64,000 bases of DNA, from positions 310,001-374,000 of the forward strand of contig NZ_MIJY01000001.1 of NCBI RefSeq assembly GCF_001730305.1, written 5' to 3'. Source of the DNA: Enterococcus termitis (GTDB lineage Bacteria > Bacillota > Bacilli > Lactobacillales > Enterococcaceae). Of the stretch, positions 27,733-35,802 are shown one piece after another. The translations under genes were made by a program, and so were the position numbers. The notes under the pieces were generated by a model. It had not been told where the DNA came from and did no database searches. It was given only the letters and a program-made list of their open reading frames with translations. Within the stretch, counting starts at the first letter, position 1. Every line of letters begins with the position of its first letter.

Positions 27733-28671
27733 ATGGAAGAAGTTGTAAAAATTCATCAACTGGTAGAAAAACTTTCTTTAGAAGTCGTTTACGGCAATGA
27801 AGAAAGTTTAAATAGAGAAATCACAACTGGAGACATTTCACGTCCTGGTTTAGAATTAACGGGGTACTTTAACTATTATCCGCATAATCGCCTGCAATTG
27901 TTTGGCAGTAAGGAAATTACCTTCGCTGAGCGAATGATGCCGGAAGAGCGCTTGATGGTGATGCGTCGTTTATGTGAAAAGGATACGCCAGCTTTTATTA
28001 TATCTAGAGGACTGGAAGCGCCGAAGGAAATGGTCCAGGCTGCGCAGGAGAAAGGCTTAGCGGTATTACGTTCACCTATTTCAACTTCTCGTTTGTTAGG
28101 CGAAATCTCTAGTTACTTGGATGGCCGTTTAGCAGTGAGAAGTAGTATTCACGGTGTATTGGTCGATGTTTATGGGTTAGGTGTATTGATCCAAGGCGAC
28201 AGTGGTATCGGAAAAAGCGAAACAGCCTTAGAACTGATCAAGCGTGGACATCGTTTGATTGCAGATGATCGAGTGGATGTCTATCAGCAGGATGAGCTGA
28301 CAGTGATCGGTGAACCGCCTAAAATTTTACAGCATTTGATTGAGATCCGTGGAATTGGGATCATCGATGTAATGAATCTATTTGGTGCAAGCGCCGTTCG
28401 CGGATTTATGCAGGTTCAGCTTGTTGTTTATTTAGAAGCATGGGAAAAAGATAAAAAATATGATCGTTTAGGTTCAGACGATGCAATGATCGAAATCGCC
28501 AATGTGGATGTTCCACAAATTCGTATTCCTGTAAAAACAGGTCGAAATGTAGCGATCATCATTGAAGTCGCAGCAATGAATTTCCGCGCCAAAACAATGG
28601 GCTACGATGCGACAAAAGCATTTGAAGAACGTTTAACACGATTAATTGAAGAAAATTCAGGAAATAGTTAA
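27733..28671 (+). CDS. hprK: HPr kinase/phosphorylase
   Basis: 312 residues from the ATG at 27733, chosen because AAGGA (27719-27723) is 9 bases upstream. The ATG at 27724 would sit directly on it. Walker A GDSGIGKS falls at 155-162, and the HprK signature [16 protein letters not shown] lies at about 202-217. It phosphorylates Ser46 of HPr when glycolytic intermediates are high, and HPr-Ser-P then acts as the corepressor of CcpA, encoded 6 kb downstream. First gene of hprK-lgt-gpsA-galU. Confidence 0.97.
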   Translation: MEEVVKIHQLVEKLSLEVVYGNEESLNREITTGDISRPGLELTGYFNYYPHNRLQLFGSKEITFAERMMPEERLMVMRRLCEKDTPAFIISRGLEAPKEMVQAAQEKGLAVLRSPISTSRLLGEISSYLDGRLAVRSSIHGVLVDVYGLGVLIQGDSGIGKSETALELIKRGHRLIADDRVDVYQQDELTVIGEPPKILQHLIEIRGIGIIDVMNLFGASAVRGFMQVQLVVYLEAWEKDKKYDRLGSDDAMIEIANVDVPQIRIPVKTGRNVAIIIEVAAMNFRAKTMGYDATKAFEERLTRLIEENSGNS

Positions 28672-28675
28672 TTTC

Positions 28676-28771
28676 ACAGACTAGCTTTTCAGAAAAAAGA
28701 AAAAAAGAGAGGCGGTCAAAAAACAGCATAATTCTTTTTCTTCTTTTTCTGTCAGAGCTTAACAAGTCTGT
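28676..28771 (+). repeat. Palindromic leader element upstream of lgt
   Basis: Outer arms ACAGACTAGCTT and AGAGCTTAACAAGTCTGT enclose a CAGAAAAAAGAAAAAAAGAG / ATTCTTTTTCTTCTTTTTCTG stem. It ends 28 bases before the lgt start, with GGAGG in between. Same design as the pstC, gpsA and nfo leaders. It lies within the hprK-lgt intercistronic space. Confidence 0.65.
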
Positions 28772-28799
28772 TAGGCATTTATATCGAGGAGGCAGCCGA

Positions 28800-29630
28800 A
28801 TGTTAGGACAAGTAAATCCAGTTGCGTTCAATCTTTTTGGGATCGCAGTTTACTGGTATGCAGTTATTATAGTATCAGGAATAGTGCTAGCTGTTTGGCT
28901 AAGTAGTAAAGAAGCAGTTCGAGTAGGATTAAAAGAAGATGATGTTGTTGATTTTATGTTATGGGGATTACCGAGTGCGATTGTGGGTGCCCGTTTATAT
29001 TTTGTGATTTTTGAGTGGCAAGATTACGTGGCTAATCCGCTAGATATTCTTTGGACAAGAAACGGCGGTTTAGCGATCTATGGTGGCTTGATCGGTGGCG
29101 GTTTGGCATTATTCTTTTTCTCCAGACATCGGTTTATTTCGACTTGGACGTTTTTAGATATTGCTGCGCCGAGTGTGATTTTAGCTCAGGCGATCGGTCG
29201 CTGGGGAAATTTCATGAATCATGAAGCTTTTGGACCAGAAACAACACGTGGTTTTTTAGAAGGGTTACATTTACCTAAATTCATTATCGATAACATGAAT
29301 ATTGATGGTGCCTATCGTCAACCAACGTTTTTATATGAATCAGTTTGGAACGTTTTAGGTTTTGTTGTATTAGTTCTTTTAAGAAGAAAGAAACATTTCT
29401 TAAAAGAGGGAGAAGTCTTTTTAGGGTATATTATCTGGTATTCATTTGGTCGATTCTTTATTGAAGGAATGCGGACAGATAGTTTGTACGCTTTTGGCAG
29501 TATTCGTGTTTCGCAGCTATTATCACTTGTTCTATTTTTCGGTGCTATCGGATTAGTGATATTCCGTCGTAAAAAAGGTAATCTTTCTTTTTATGATCGA
29601 GAAAAAGGAACCGCTAAAAAAGCTGGCTAG
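28800..29630 (+). CDS. lgt: Prolipoprotein diacylglyceryl transferase
   Basis: 276 residues, seven membrane helices, with the conserved RNGGLAIYGGLIGG and the Lgt signature GRWGNFMNHEAFG around 140-152. It transfers diacylglycerol from phosphatidylglycerol to lipobox cysteines such as that of PstS. GGAGGCAGCCG precedes the ATG. It has the standard place after hprK. Confidence 0.97.
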   Translation: MLGQVNPVAFNLFGIAVYWYAVIIVSGIVLAVWLSSKEAVRVGLKEDDVVDFMLWGLPSAIVGARLYFVIFEWQDYVANPLDILWTRNGGLAIYGGLIGGGLALFFFSRHRFISTWTFLDIAAPSVILAQAIGRWGNFMNHEAFGPETTRGFLEGLHLPKFIIDNMNIDGAYRQPTFLYESVWNVLGFVVLVLLRRKKHFLKEGEVFLGYIIWYSFGRFFIEGMRTDSLYAFGSIRVSQLLSLVLFFGAIGLVIFRRKKGNLSFYDREKGTAKKAG

Positions 29631-29761
29631 AACTGCCTATTCTGCTTACTGTATGTTAAAATATAGCTAGGATATGAACGTAAAAAAATTAGTAGTTTAG
29701 TTAGTATATTGAAATAAATGTAAGCTGAGGAAGGGTGTCTAGCTTCTTTAATCTAATTCTC

Positions 29762-29956
29762 GGAAAAAAGACAAAATAAATGAATCGAAGAATAATTCAA
29801 TTGTTTTTCCTGGCTTTTCCGAGGAAGCATTCGATTTGATCAGCTTTTCAATGATCCAGTTTTTTGAGCTAGTTCTTCGGAAAGAAGATGAAAATAAAAA
29901 GAGTCAAAGAACGACTCAATTGATTTTCCCTATCTTTCATTCAGAGCTAAATGAGC
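29762..29956 (+). repeat. Two tandem palindromic leader elements upstream of gpsA
   Basis: Copy 1 (29762-29820) is a GGAAAAAAGACAAAAT / ATTGTTTTTCCTGGCTTTTCC stem around a GAATCGAAGAATAATTC hairpin. Copy 2 (29865-29956) is a GGAAAGAAGATGAAAAT / ATTTTCCCTATCTTTC stem around GAGTCAAAGAACGACTC, with outer GAGCT/AGCTC arms and the CAGAGCTAAATGAGCTC end. The 29631-29995 gap has no gene besides these. Confidence 0.65.
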
Positions 29957-29995
29957 TCAACCAGCTTTTCTTATTCTGAAAGGAGATTTTCACCA

Positions 29996-31012
29996 ATGAA
30001 ACAAAAAGTTGCTGTCTTAGGTCCTGGTTCGTGGGGGACCGCATTGGCACAAGTTTTAGCAGAGAACGGCCATGAGGTTCGTATCTGGGGAAACAATAAG
30101 GAACAAATTGATGAAATCAATACTCACCATACAAATCAGCATTATTTACCGGATTTAGTTATTCCCGAATCAATTCAAGGAAAACTTTCACTAGAAGAAT
30201 GTATCGAAGAGGCTGATGCTGTTTTATTCGTAGTTCCGACAAAAGCAATTCGCTCAGTCGCACAGGAATTTACGGCGAAATGTAAAAACCAACCATTGAT
30301 CATACATGCTAGTAAAGGATTGGAGCAAGGCAGCCATAAACGAATTTCTGAAGTTTTAATGGAAGAAATTCCGACTGAAAAGCGTCGCGGTGTTGTGGTT
30401 CTATCTGGACCAAGTCATGCAGAAGAAGTGGCTGTACATGATATTACGACCATTACTGCTGCAGGTGAGGATTTGGCTCAGGCAAGTTATGTACAGCAAT
30501 TATTTATGAACGATTATTTTAGAATTTATACGAATGACGATGTGATTGGCGTAGAAACAGGCGCTGCTTTGAAAAACATTATCGCATTAGGTGCGGGTGC
30601 AATTCACGGCTTAGGTTTTGGCGATAATGCTAAAGCTGCGATCATGACTCGTGGGTTAGCAGAAATCAGCCGTTTAGGCGTTGCAATGGGAGCCAATCCA
30701 TTGACGTTTATCGGGCTAAGTGGTGTAGGTGATTTGATCGTAACTTGTACAAGTGTACATTCTCGTAACTGGCGTGCAGGAAATCTTCTTGGCAAAGGTC
30801 ATAGCTTGGATGAGGTGCTTGAGAACATGGGAATGATCGTTGAAGGAGTTTCTACGACCAAAGCAGCGTATGAGCTTTCTCAGCAACTAAATGTTGAGAT
30901 GCCGATTACAGAAGCGATTTACAAGGTTCTTTACGAAGGTGAAGAAGTCAAGCAAGCGGCAAAAGAAATTATGCTGCGTGATGGTAAAACAGAAAATGAG
31001 TTTTCTATATAA
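29996..31012 (+). CDS. gpsA: NAD(P)H-dependent glycerol-3-phosphate dehydrogenase
   Basis: 338 residues from the ATG at 29996, with GAAAGGAGA upstream. An in-frame extension to 29951 lies in the repeat element and is rejected. N-terminal Rossmann motif [10 protein letters not shown] at 9-18. The catalytic domain has GPSHAEEVA, the Lys of ALKNIIA, and [12 protein letters not shown]. It makes sn-glycerol 3-phosphate for phospholipids and lipoteichoic acid. Third gene in the operon. Confidence 0.97.
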   Translation: MKQKVAVLGPGSWGTALAQVLAENGHEVRIWGNNKEQIDEINTHHTNQHYLPDLVIPESIQGKLSLEECIEEADAVLFVVPTKAIRSVAQEFTAKCKNQPLIIHASKGLEQGSHKRISEVLMEEIPTEKRRGVVVLSGPSHAEEVAVHDITTITAAGEDLAQASYVQQLFMNDYFRIYTNDDVIGVETGAALKNIIALGAGAIHGLGFGDNAKAAIMTRGLAEISRLGVAMGANPLTFIGLSGVGDLIVTCTSVHSRNWRAGNLLGKGHSLDEVLENMGMIVEGVSTTKAAYELSQQLNVEMPITEAIYKVLYEGEEVKQAAKEIMLRDGKTENEFSI

Positions 31013-31031
31013 TTTTAGGAGGAGTAATGAA

Positions 31032-31928
31032 ATGAAAGTAAGAAAAGCGGTTATTCCAGCAGCTGGTCTTGGCACACGATTTTTACCAGCAACAAAAGCA
31101 ATGGCAAAAGAAATGTTGCCGATCGTTGATAAACCTACGATCCAGTTTATCGTAGAAGAAGCGTTAGCTTCCGGTATAGAAGATATTTTGATTGTGACTG
31201 GAAAGGCAAAACGGCCGATCGAAGATCATTTTGACGCTAACTTTGAATTGGAAAGTAATCTTCGTGAAAAGAATAAGACTGAATTGTTAAAATTAGTGGA
31301 AGAGACAACGGATGTTAATCTTCATTTTATTCGTCAGTCTCATCCTAAAGGCTTGGGCCATGCTGTTTTACAAGCAAAAGCTTTTGTTGGTAACGAACCA
31401 TTTGTTGTTATGCTTGGTGATGATATTATGGAAGATAAGATCCCATTATCTAAACAATTGATGAACGACTACGATTCAACCCATGCATCAACTATCGCAG
31501 TAATGAAAGTTCCGCATGAAGAAACGTCAAAATATGGCATCATCAATCCAGAGGCAGAAGTTTCTAAAGGTTTATACAATGTTAACAGCTTTGTTGAAAA
31601 ACCAACGCCAGAAGAAGCACCAAGTGATTTAGCGATTATTGGACGTTATCTACTGACACCTGAGATTTTCCATGTACTAGAGACGCAAGCGCCTGGAGCA
31701 GGCGGTGAGATTCAATTAACAGATGCTATCGATACGTTGAACAAGACACAACGTGTCTTTGCCAGAGAGTTTACAGGTAAACGTTATGATGTTGGCGACA
31801 AATTTGGCTTTATGAAAACAAGCATCGAATACGGATTAGTTCACCCAGAAGTGAAAGATAATTTGCGTGAGTATATCATTGAATTAGGTGAAGAGCTTTC
31901 AAAAGAGCAAGCATCAAAAAAGAAATAG
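31032..31928 (+). CDS. galU: UTP-glucose-1-phosphate uridylyltransferase
   Basis: 298 residues from the ATG at 31032, downstream of TAGGAGGAG. The nucleotidyltransferase signature [17 protein letters not shown] is at 13-29, then the D of GDDIMEDK and the SFVEKP motif. It makes UDP-glucose for glycolipid anchors, capsule and galactose use. Last gene of the hprK operon. Confidence 0.97.
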   Translation: MKVRKAVIPAAGLGTRFLPATKAMAKEMLPIVDKPTIQFIVEEALASGIEDILIVTGKAKRPIEDHFDANFELESNLREKNKTELLKLVEETTDVNLHFIRQSHPKGLGHAVLQAKAFVGNEPFVVMLGDDIMEDKIPLSKQLMNDYDSTHASTIAVMKVPHEETSKYGIINPEAEVSKGLYNVNSFVEKPTPEEAPSDLAIIGRYLLTPEIFHVLETQAPGAGGEIQLTDAIDTLNKTQRVFAREFTGKRYDVGDKFGFMKTSIEYGLVHPEVKDNLREYIIELGEELSKEQASKKK

Positions 31929-31944
31929 AATGAATGATCTAATC

Positions 31945-31978
31945 AAAAAAACAGAGCAGAGTTGTTCTGTTTTTTTTG
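31945..31978 (+). terminator. Terminator after galU
   Basis: AAAAAACAGA pairs with TCTGTTTTTT, followed by more T. Confidence 0.85.
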
Positions 31979-32125
31979 ACTATGTAATAGAAATGAACAT
32001 GTGTTATGGAGAGTTTCTCTTTAAATTGTTATAATTGAGGAAGTAAAAGCAACTGAATAATTTGAGAAATACATCAGTTGGTGTTATTCTAAATCTATAG
32101 AATAATTGCAGAAAGGAGCAGAAGT

Positions 32126-32566
32126 ATGACAGGTGGAGAGGTGGCAGCTATAATCGCTGCTGTAGCGTTTGCTGTATTAGTCGTTTTTATTGTTTTAGTA
32201 TTAATAAAAATCGGAAAAACTGTAGAGAAGGTTTCTACTACAGTTGATGAAGCAAATAAAACAATCGAAGTTGTGACAAAAGATGTTGATATTTTATCAA
32301 GACAAGTCGAGGGACTTTTAGTAAAAAGTAACGAGTTGATTGAAGATGTCAATAAAAAGGTGGCAACGATCGATCCGTTGTTTACAGCGGTAGCTGATTT
32401 AAGCGAAAGTGTTACTGAGTTGAACTATTCTAGTAGAAATTTATTAGGAAAAGTAGGCTCAGTTGGTAAAACAACAGCAAAAGCTGGTGTTGTTAGTAAA
32501 GTAGGAGGAGCAGCGTTCAAAGCGTTTCGTCCTAAAAAAACACCGAAAAATGAAACAACAAAATAA
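32126..32566 (+). CDS. DUF948 membrane-anchored protein
   Basis: 146 residues. One N-terminal membrane helix (about 6-30) is followed by a long amphipathic, coiled-coil region (35-100, rich in VxxTVDEANKTIEVV-type heptads), then a Gly/Lys-rich tail ending RPKKTPKNETTK. This is the DUF948 family (YtxG type), general-stress proteins in Bacillus. Function unknown. Pairs with the YtxH gene 21 bases downstream. An extended -10 (TGTTATAAT at 32027-32035) lies upstream. Confidence 0.85.
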   Translation: MTGGEVAAIIAAVAFAVLVVFIVLVLIKIGKTVEKVSTTVDEANKTIEVVTKDVDILSRQVEGLLVKSNELIEDVNKKVATIDPLFTAVADLSESVTELNYSSRNLLGKVGSVGKTTAKAGVVSKVGGAAFKAFRPKKTPKNETTK

Positions 32567-32587
32567 AAAAATAATGGAGGAATAACG

Positions 32588-33175
32588 ATGGCAAAAAAAG
32601 GCGGATTTTTCTTAGGAGCAATTATTGGTGGAACTGCTGCAGCAGTGGCAGCACTTTTATTAGCACCAAAATCTGGAAAAGAATTACGTGAAGATTTAGC
32701 AAATCAAGCGGATGATTTAAAAGATAAAGCAACAGATTATACAGATTATGCAGTACAAAAAGGATCAGAACTGTCTTCTATTGCGAAAGACAAAGCGAGC
32801 ATTTTAGGTGATCAAGCTGGCGATTTAGCTGGTAACGTCAAGCTTAAAACAAAAGATTCTCTTGATAAGGCACAAGACGTATCAGATAATGTGTTGGAGT
32901 CATTTAAAAAGCAAACAGGTGAATTATCTGACCGCTTCAAGAAAACCGCTCAGGACGTTAATGACTCTGTAGATGAACTAGGTGATATCGCAGGAGATGC
33001 TTCAGATGATATCTTTATCGATGTCAAAGAATCAGCCAAAAAAGCCAAAGAAACTGTTTCAGAAGGCGTAACTGAGGCAAAAGTTGCAACAAAAGATGTT
33101 CCTGAAAAAGTAGCAGAAGCAAAACACGATACGAAAAAAGCTGCGAAAGAAGTAGCTGACGATATCAAAAAATAA
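32588..33175 (+). CDS. YtxH-domain stress protein
   Basis: 195 residues. N-terminal Gly/Ala-rich membrane segment GGFFLGAIIGGTAAAVAALLLAP (about 4-27) followed by SGKELREDL, the YtxH signature, then about 150 residues of Ala/Lys/Asp-rich helical repeats resembling LEA proteins. Expected to be membrane-anchored and stress-induced. No enzymatic role. GGAGG precedes the ATG. Confidence 0.87.
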   Translation: MAKKGGFFLGAIIGGTAAAVAALLLAPKSGKELREDLANQADDLKDKATDYTDYAVQKGSELSSIAKDKASILGDQAGDLAGNVKLKTKDSLDKAQDVSDNVLESFKKQTGELSDRFKKTAQDVNDSVDELGDIAGDASDDIFIDVKESAKKAKETVSEGVTEAKVATKDVPEKVAEAKHDTKKAAKEVADDIKK

Positions 33176-33176
33176 T

Positions 33177-33227
33177 AAAAAGTATCTGAGGGAAACCATG
33201 ATGTGGTTTCTCTCAGATACTTTTTCA
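33177..33227. terminator. Bidirectional terminator between ytxH and pepQ
   Basis: AAAAAGTATCTGAG-GAAACC pairs with GGTTTC-CTCAGATACTTTTT, symmetrical and suitable for both convergent genes. After it, 33228-33275 is plain. Confidence 0.92.
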
Positions 33228-33275
33228 TAGATAGCAGAGGTAGAAAAAACAGCTACCTATATGAATATCCTCTCA

Positions 33276-34376
33276 TTACTCAATAATTTGTAATTCTTTT
33301 GTTGTTTTAGTAAAGGCTTCGCAGCCAGTTTTTGTTACATGTAGGCAATCTTCGATACGAACGCCAACTTTTCCTGGAATGTAGATGCCGGGTTCAATTG
33401 AAAAACACATGCCTTCTTCGATCACTAGGTCATTACCAGTCACTAACGAAGGATATTCATGGACCGTTGTTCCAATACCATGTCCTAGACGGTGATTGAA
33501 ATATTCGCCATACCCATAGCTGCTAATAACGCCACGAGCAACTTCATCTAATTCTCCCGCTGTGATTCCTGGTTTTACTGCATCCATCGCTTTTAATTGT
33601 GCTTCTAAAACGATTGAGTAGATTTCTTTTTGGAAATCTGTGGGTTCCTTATAAGCTACAGTTCTTGTAACGTCACTGCAATAGCCGTTATGAACAACCC
33701 CTAAATCAAAAAGAACTAGCTCATGTTTAGCAACAGCCGTACTTCCTGGATTTCCATGAGGACTTGCTGCATTTTTTCCAGTTAAAACTAATGTATCAAA
33801 GCTCATCGAACGAATACCTTGTCGTTTTAATTGATATTCAATTTCTGCAAGGATTTCTTGTTCCTTAGCTCCTTCAGTGATTGCTTTAAAACCAATTTCT
33901 AAAGCAACATCCGCCCAGTCTCCAGCTTCCATAAGTTTAGTCACTTCATCAGGTGTTTTAAGCAACTGTAACTTTTCGATGATAGGGGTAATGCTCGCTG
34001 AAAAATCACTTGATGGGAAAGCATGATTCAATCGTTCAAAACGAGCAACGCTCAATGCTTCTTTTTCTGTAGCAATCTTAGCAGGTATACCATTTTTTTT
34101 GATTAACTGAGCAATCTTTTCCCAGGGATCTTCGCTATCAAGGTAGCCATAAACAGGTTCTGTCCATGAACTATTTTCTGCATCTTCAACCTCTAAAGCA
34201 GGTGTAAATAAAAATGAGTCATTATTTAATGAAATAAATAATGCTAAAACTCGTTCATGAGGATCACTCTTATAGCCAGAAAAATAGGCGATATGCCCCG
34301 GATCGCTGATATAAGCAAGATCGATCTGTTCGCTGGCCATCCATTTTTTTAGTTCGGTGATTTTTTCTTGATTCAT
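33276..34376 (-). CDS. pepQ: Xaa-Pro dipeptidase (M24 metallopeptidase)
   Basis: 366 residues from the ATG at 34376 with GAAAGGAT upstream. The 17-residue upstream extension is not needed. N-terminal creatinase-like domain (1-135), then the M24 fold with metal ligands in DLG, CSDVTRT, GHGIG, SIEPG and RIEDCL. It releases proline from Xaa-Pro dipeptides in the cytoplasm. Its position divergent from ccpA is conserved across lactic acid bacteria. Confidence 0.92.
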   Translation of the reverse strand: MNQEKITELKKWMASEQIDLAYISDPGHIAYFSGYKSDPHERVLALFISLNNDSFLFTPALEVEDAENSSWTEPVYGYLDSEDPWEKIAQLIKKNGIPAKIATEKEALSVARFERLNHAFPSSDFSASITPIIEKLQLLKTPDEVTKLMEAGDWADVALEIGFKAITEGAKEQEILAEIEYQLKRQGIRSMSFDTLVLTGKNAASPHGNPGSTAVAKHELVLFDLGVVHNGYCSDVTRTVAYKEPTDFQKEIYSIVLEAQLKAMDAVKPGITAGELDEVARGVISSYGYGEYFNHRLGHGIGTTVHEYPSLVTGNDLVIEEGMCFSIEPGIYIPGKVGVRIEDCLHVTKTGCEAFTKTTKELQIIE

Positions 34377-34485
34377 AAATATCCTTCTTTCTTCAAAAGT
34401 GATGAGGAGAAATTGTATCTTTATCATACCATGAAATGGCGTAAAGCGCTTTTTGAAATATATAGTAAATTTTCATGAAAATGAG

Positions 34486-34524
34486 ATTAAAACGGTTGCA
34501 AAAACAAAAAAAGTCTGCTATTCT
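34486..34524 (+). promoter_or_regulatory. ccpA promoter with cre site
   Basis: TTGCAA (34496-34501), 17-bp spacer, TATTCT (34519-34524) with an extended TGC before it. ATTAAAACGGTTGCA (34486-34500) fits the cre consensus with one mismatch and covers the -35, implying autoregulation. AAAGCGCTTTTT at 34444-34455, on the pepQ side, has only a weak cre likeness. Confidence 0.7.
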
Positions 34525-34588
34525 TAGTAAGAAATGTAAACAGCGTTTTCAGAAAATGAAAAAATCATAACTATTTAGGAGAAGAATC

Positions 34589-35590
34589 ATGGAAAAACAA
34601 ACAATTACAATTTATGATGTTGCTCGTGAAGCCAATGTATCCATGGCCACTGTATCGCGTGTTGTGAATGGAAATCCCAACGTCAAGCCTGCTACTCGGA
34701 AAAAAGTTTTGGAAGTCATTGACCGCTTAGACTACCGTCCCAATGCAGTTGCTCGTGGTTTAGCAAGTAAAAAGACCACAACTGTTGGTGTTATTATTCC
34801 CGATGTAAGCAATATCTTTTTTGCTTCTTTAGCTAGAGGAATCGATGATGTAGCAACAATGTATAAATATAATATTATCTTGGCGAATTCTGACGGCAAT
34901 GACCAAAAAGAAGTCAATGTGTTAAACAATCTTTTAGCAAAACAAGTAGACGGGATTATTTTCATGGGTCATCATATTACTGATGAAATCCGCGGTGAAT
35001 TTTCACGCTCTAAAACACCAGTTGTTTTAGCTGGTTCAATCGATCCAGATGAACAAGTTGGCAGTGTCAACATTGATTATACAGAAGCAACAAAAGATGC
35101 AACAACGATGTTAGCTAAAAACGGCAATAAAAAAATTGCTTTTGTCAGCGGCGCGCTGATCGATCCAATCAATGGACAAAACCGTATCAAGGGATACAAA
35201 CAAGCATTAGCTGATAATGGTTTGACTTATAGTGAAGGCTTGATTTTTGAATCTGAATATAAGTTCAAAGACGGAATTGCTTTAGCAGAGCGTGTTCGTA
35301 ATAGTGGTGCAACTGCTGCCTATGTTACTGATGATGAGTTAGCGATCGGTTTATTAGATGGTATGATCGATGCAGGAATCAAAGTACCAGAAGAATTTGA
35401 AATCATTACGAGCAACAATTCATTATTGACGGAAGTTTCTCGCCCGCGTCTATCAAGTGTGACACAACCGCTTTATGACATCGGTGCTGTTTCTATGCGT
35501 TTATTAACGAAGTTGATGAATAAAGAAGAAATCGAAGATAAAACAGTCATTTTACCTTATGGTATGGATCAAAAAGGATCCACTAAATAA
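34589..35590 (+). CDS. ccpA: Catabolite control protein A
   Basis: 333 residues. LacI-type helix-turn-helix at 8-27 (YDVAREANVSMATVSRVVNG), hinge helix around 50-58, then the periplasmic-binding-protein-like core that binds HPr-Ser-P. The sequence agrees with CcpA throughout rather than with sugar-specific LacI members. GGAGAAG precedes the ATG. Together with hprK in this window it forms the carbon catabolite switch. Confidence 0.97.
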   Translation: MEKQTITIYDVAREANVSMATVSRVVNGNPNVKPATRKKVLEVIDRLDYRPNAVARGLASKKTTTVGVIIPDVSNIFFASLARGIDDVATMYKYNIILANSDGNDQKEVNVLNNLLAKQVDGIIFMGHHITDEIRGEFSRSKTPVVLAGSIDPDEQVGSVNIDYTEATKDATTMLAKNGNKKIAFVSGALIDPINGQNRIKGYKQALADNGLTYSEGLIFESEYKFKDGIALAERVRNSGATAAYVTDDELAIGLLDGMIDAGIKVPEEFEIITSNNSLLTEVSRPRLSSVTQPLYDIGAVSMRLLTKLMNKEEIEDKTVILPYGMDQKGSTK

Positions 35591-35606
35591 GTGTAGGACA
35601 ATCTAT

Positions 35607-35654
35607 AAAAAGAGACCAATTTTGATGAGTAAGATCAAAATTGGTCTTTTTTTA
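35607..35654 (+). terminator. Terminator after ccpA
   Basis: AAAAAGAGACCAATTTTGAT pairs with ATCAAAATTGGTCTTTTTTT. Confidence 0.93.
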
Positions 35655-35760
35655 TGCTCTTTCAAAAACTTATTGTTTTCTATAGAAATAAATTTTGGTA
35701 GATATACTAAATTTTGTCGTATCCTCTAATCTTCATCATTGCTTTAATTTGGCAATAACA

Positions 35761-35802
35761 AAAAAAGAGGGACAGAAGAAAATTCTTCTATCTCATCTTT
35801 TT
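35761..35802 (-). terminator. Terminator of the class A PBP gene
   Basis: On the minus strand, AAAAAAGATGAGATAGAAGA pairs with TCTTCTGTCCCTCTTTTTT with a few mismatches. Its first base overlaps the stop codon. Confidence 0.7.

Noticed and set aside
34444-34455. cre site for pepQ (AAAGCGCTTTTT)
   Set aside because: The palindrome core fits, but the outer TG and CA positions are missing on both strands.
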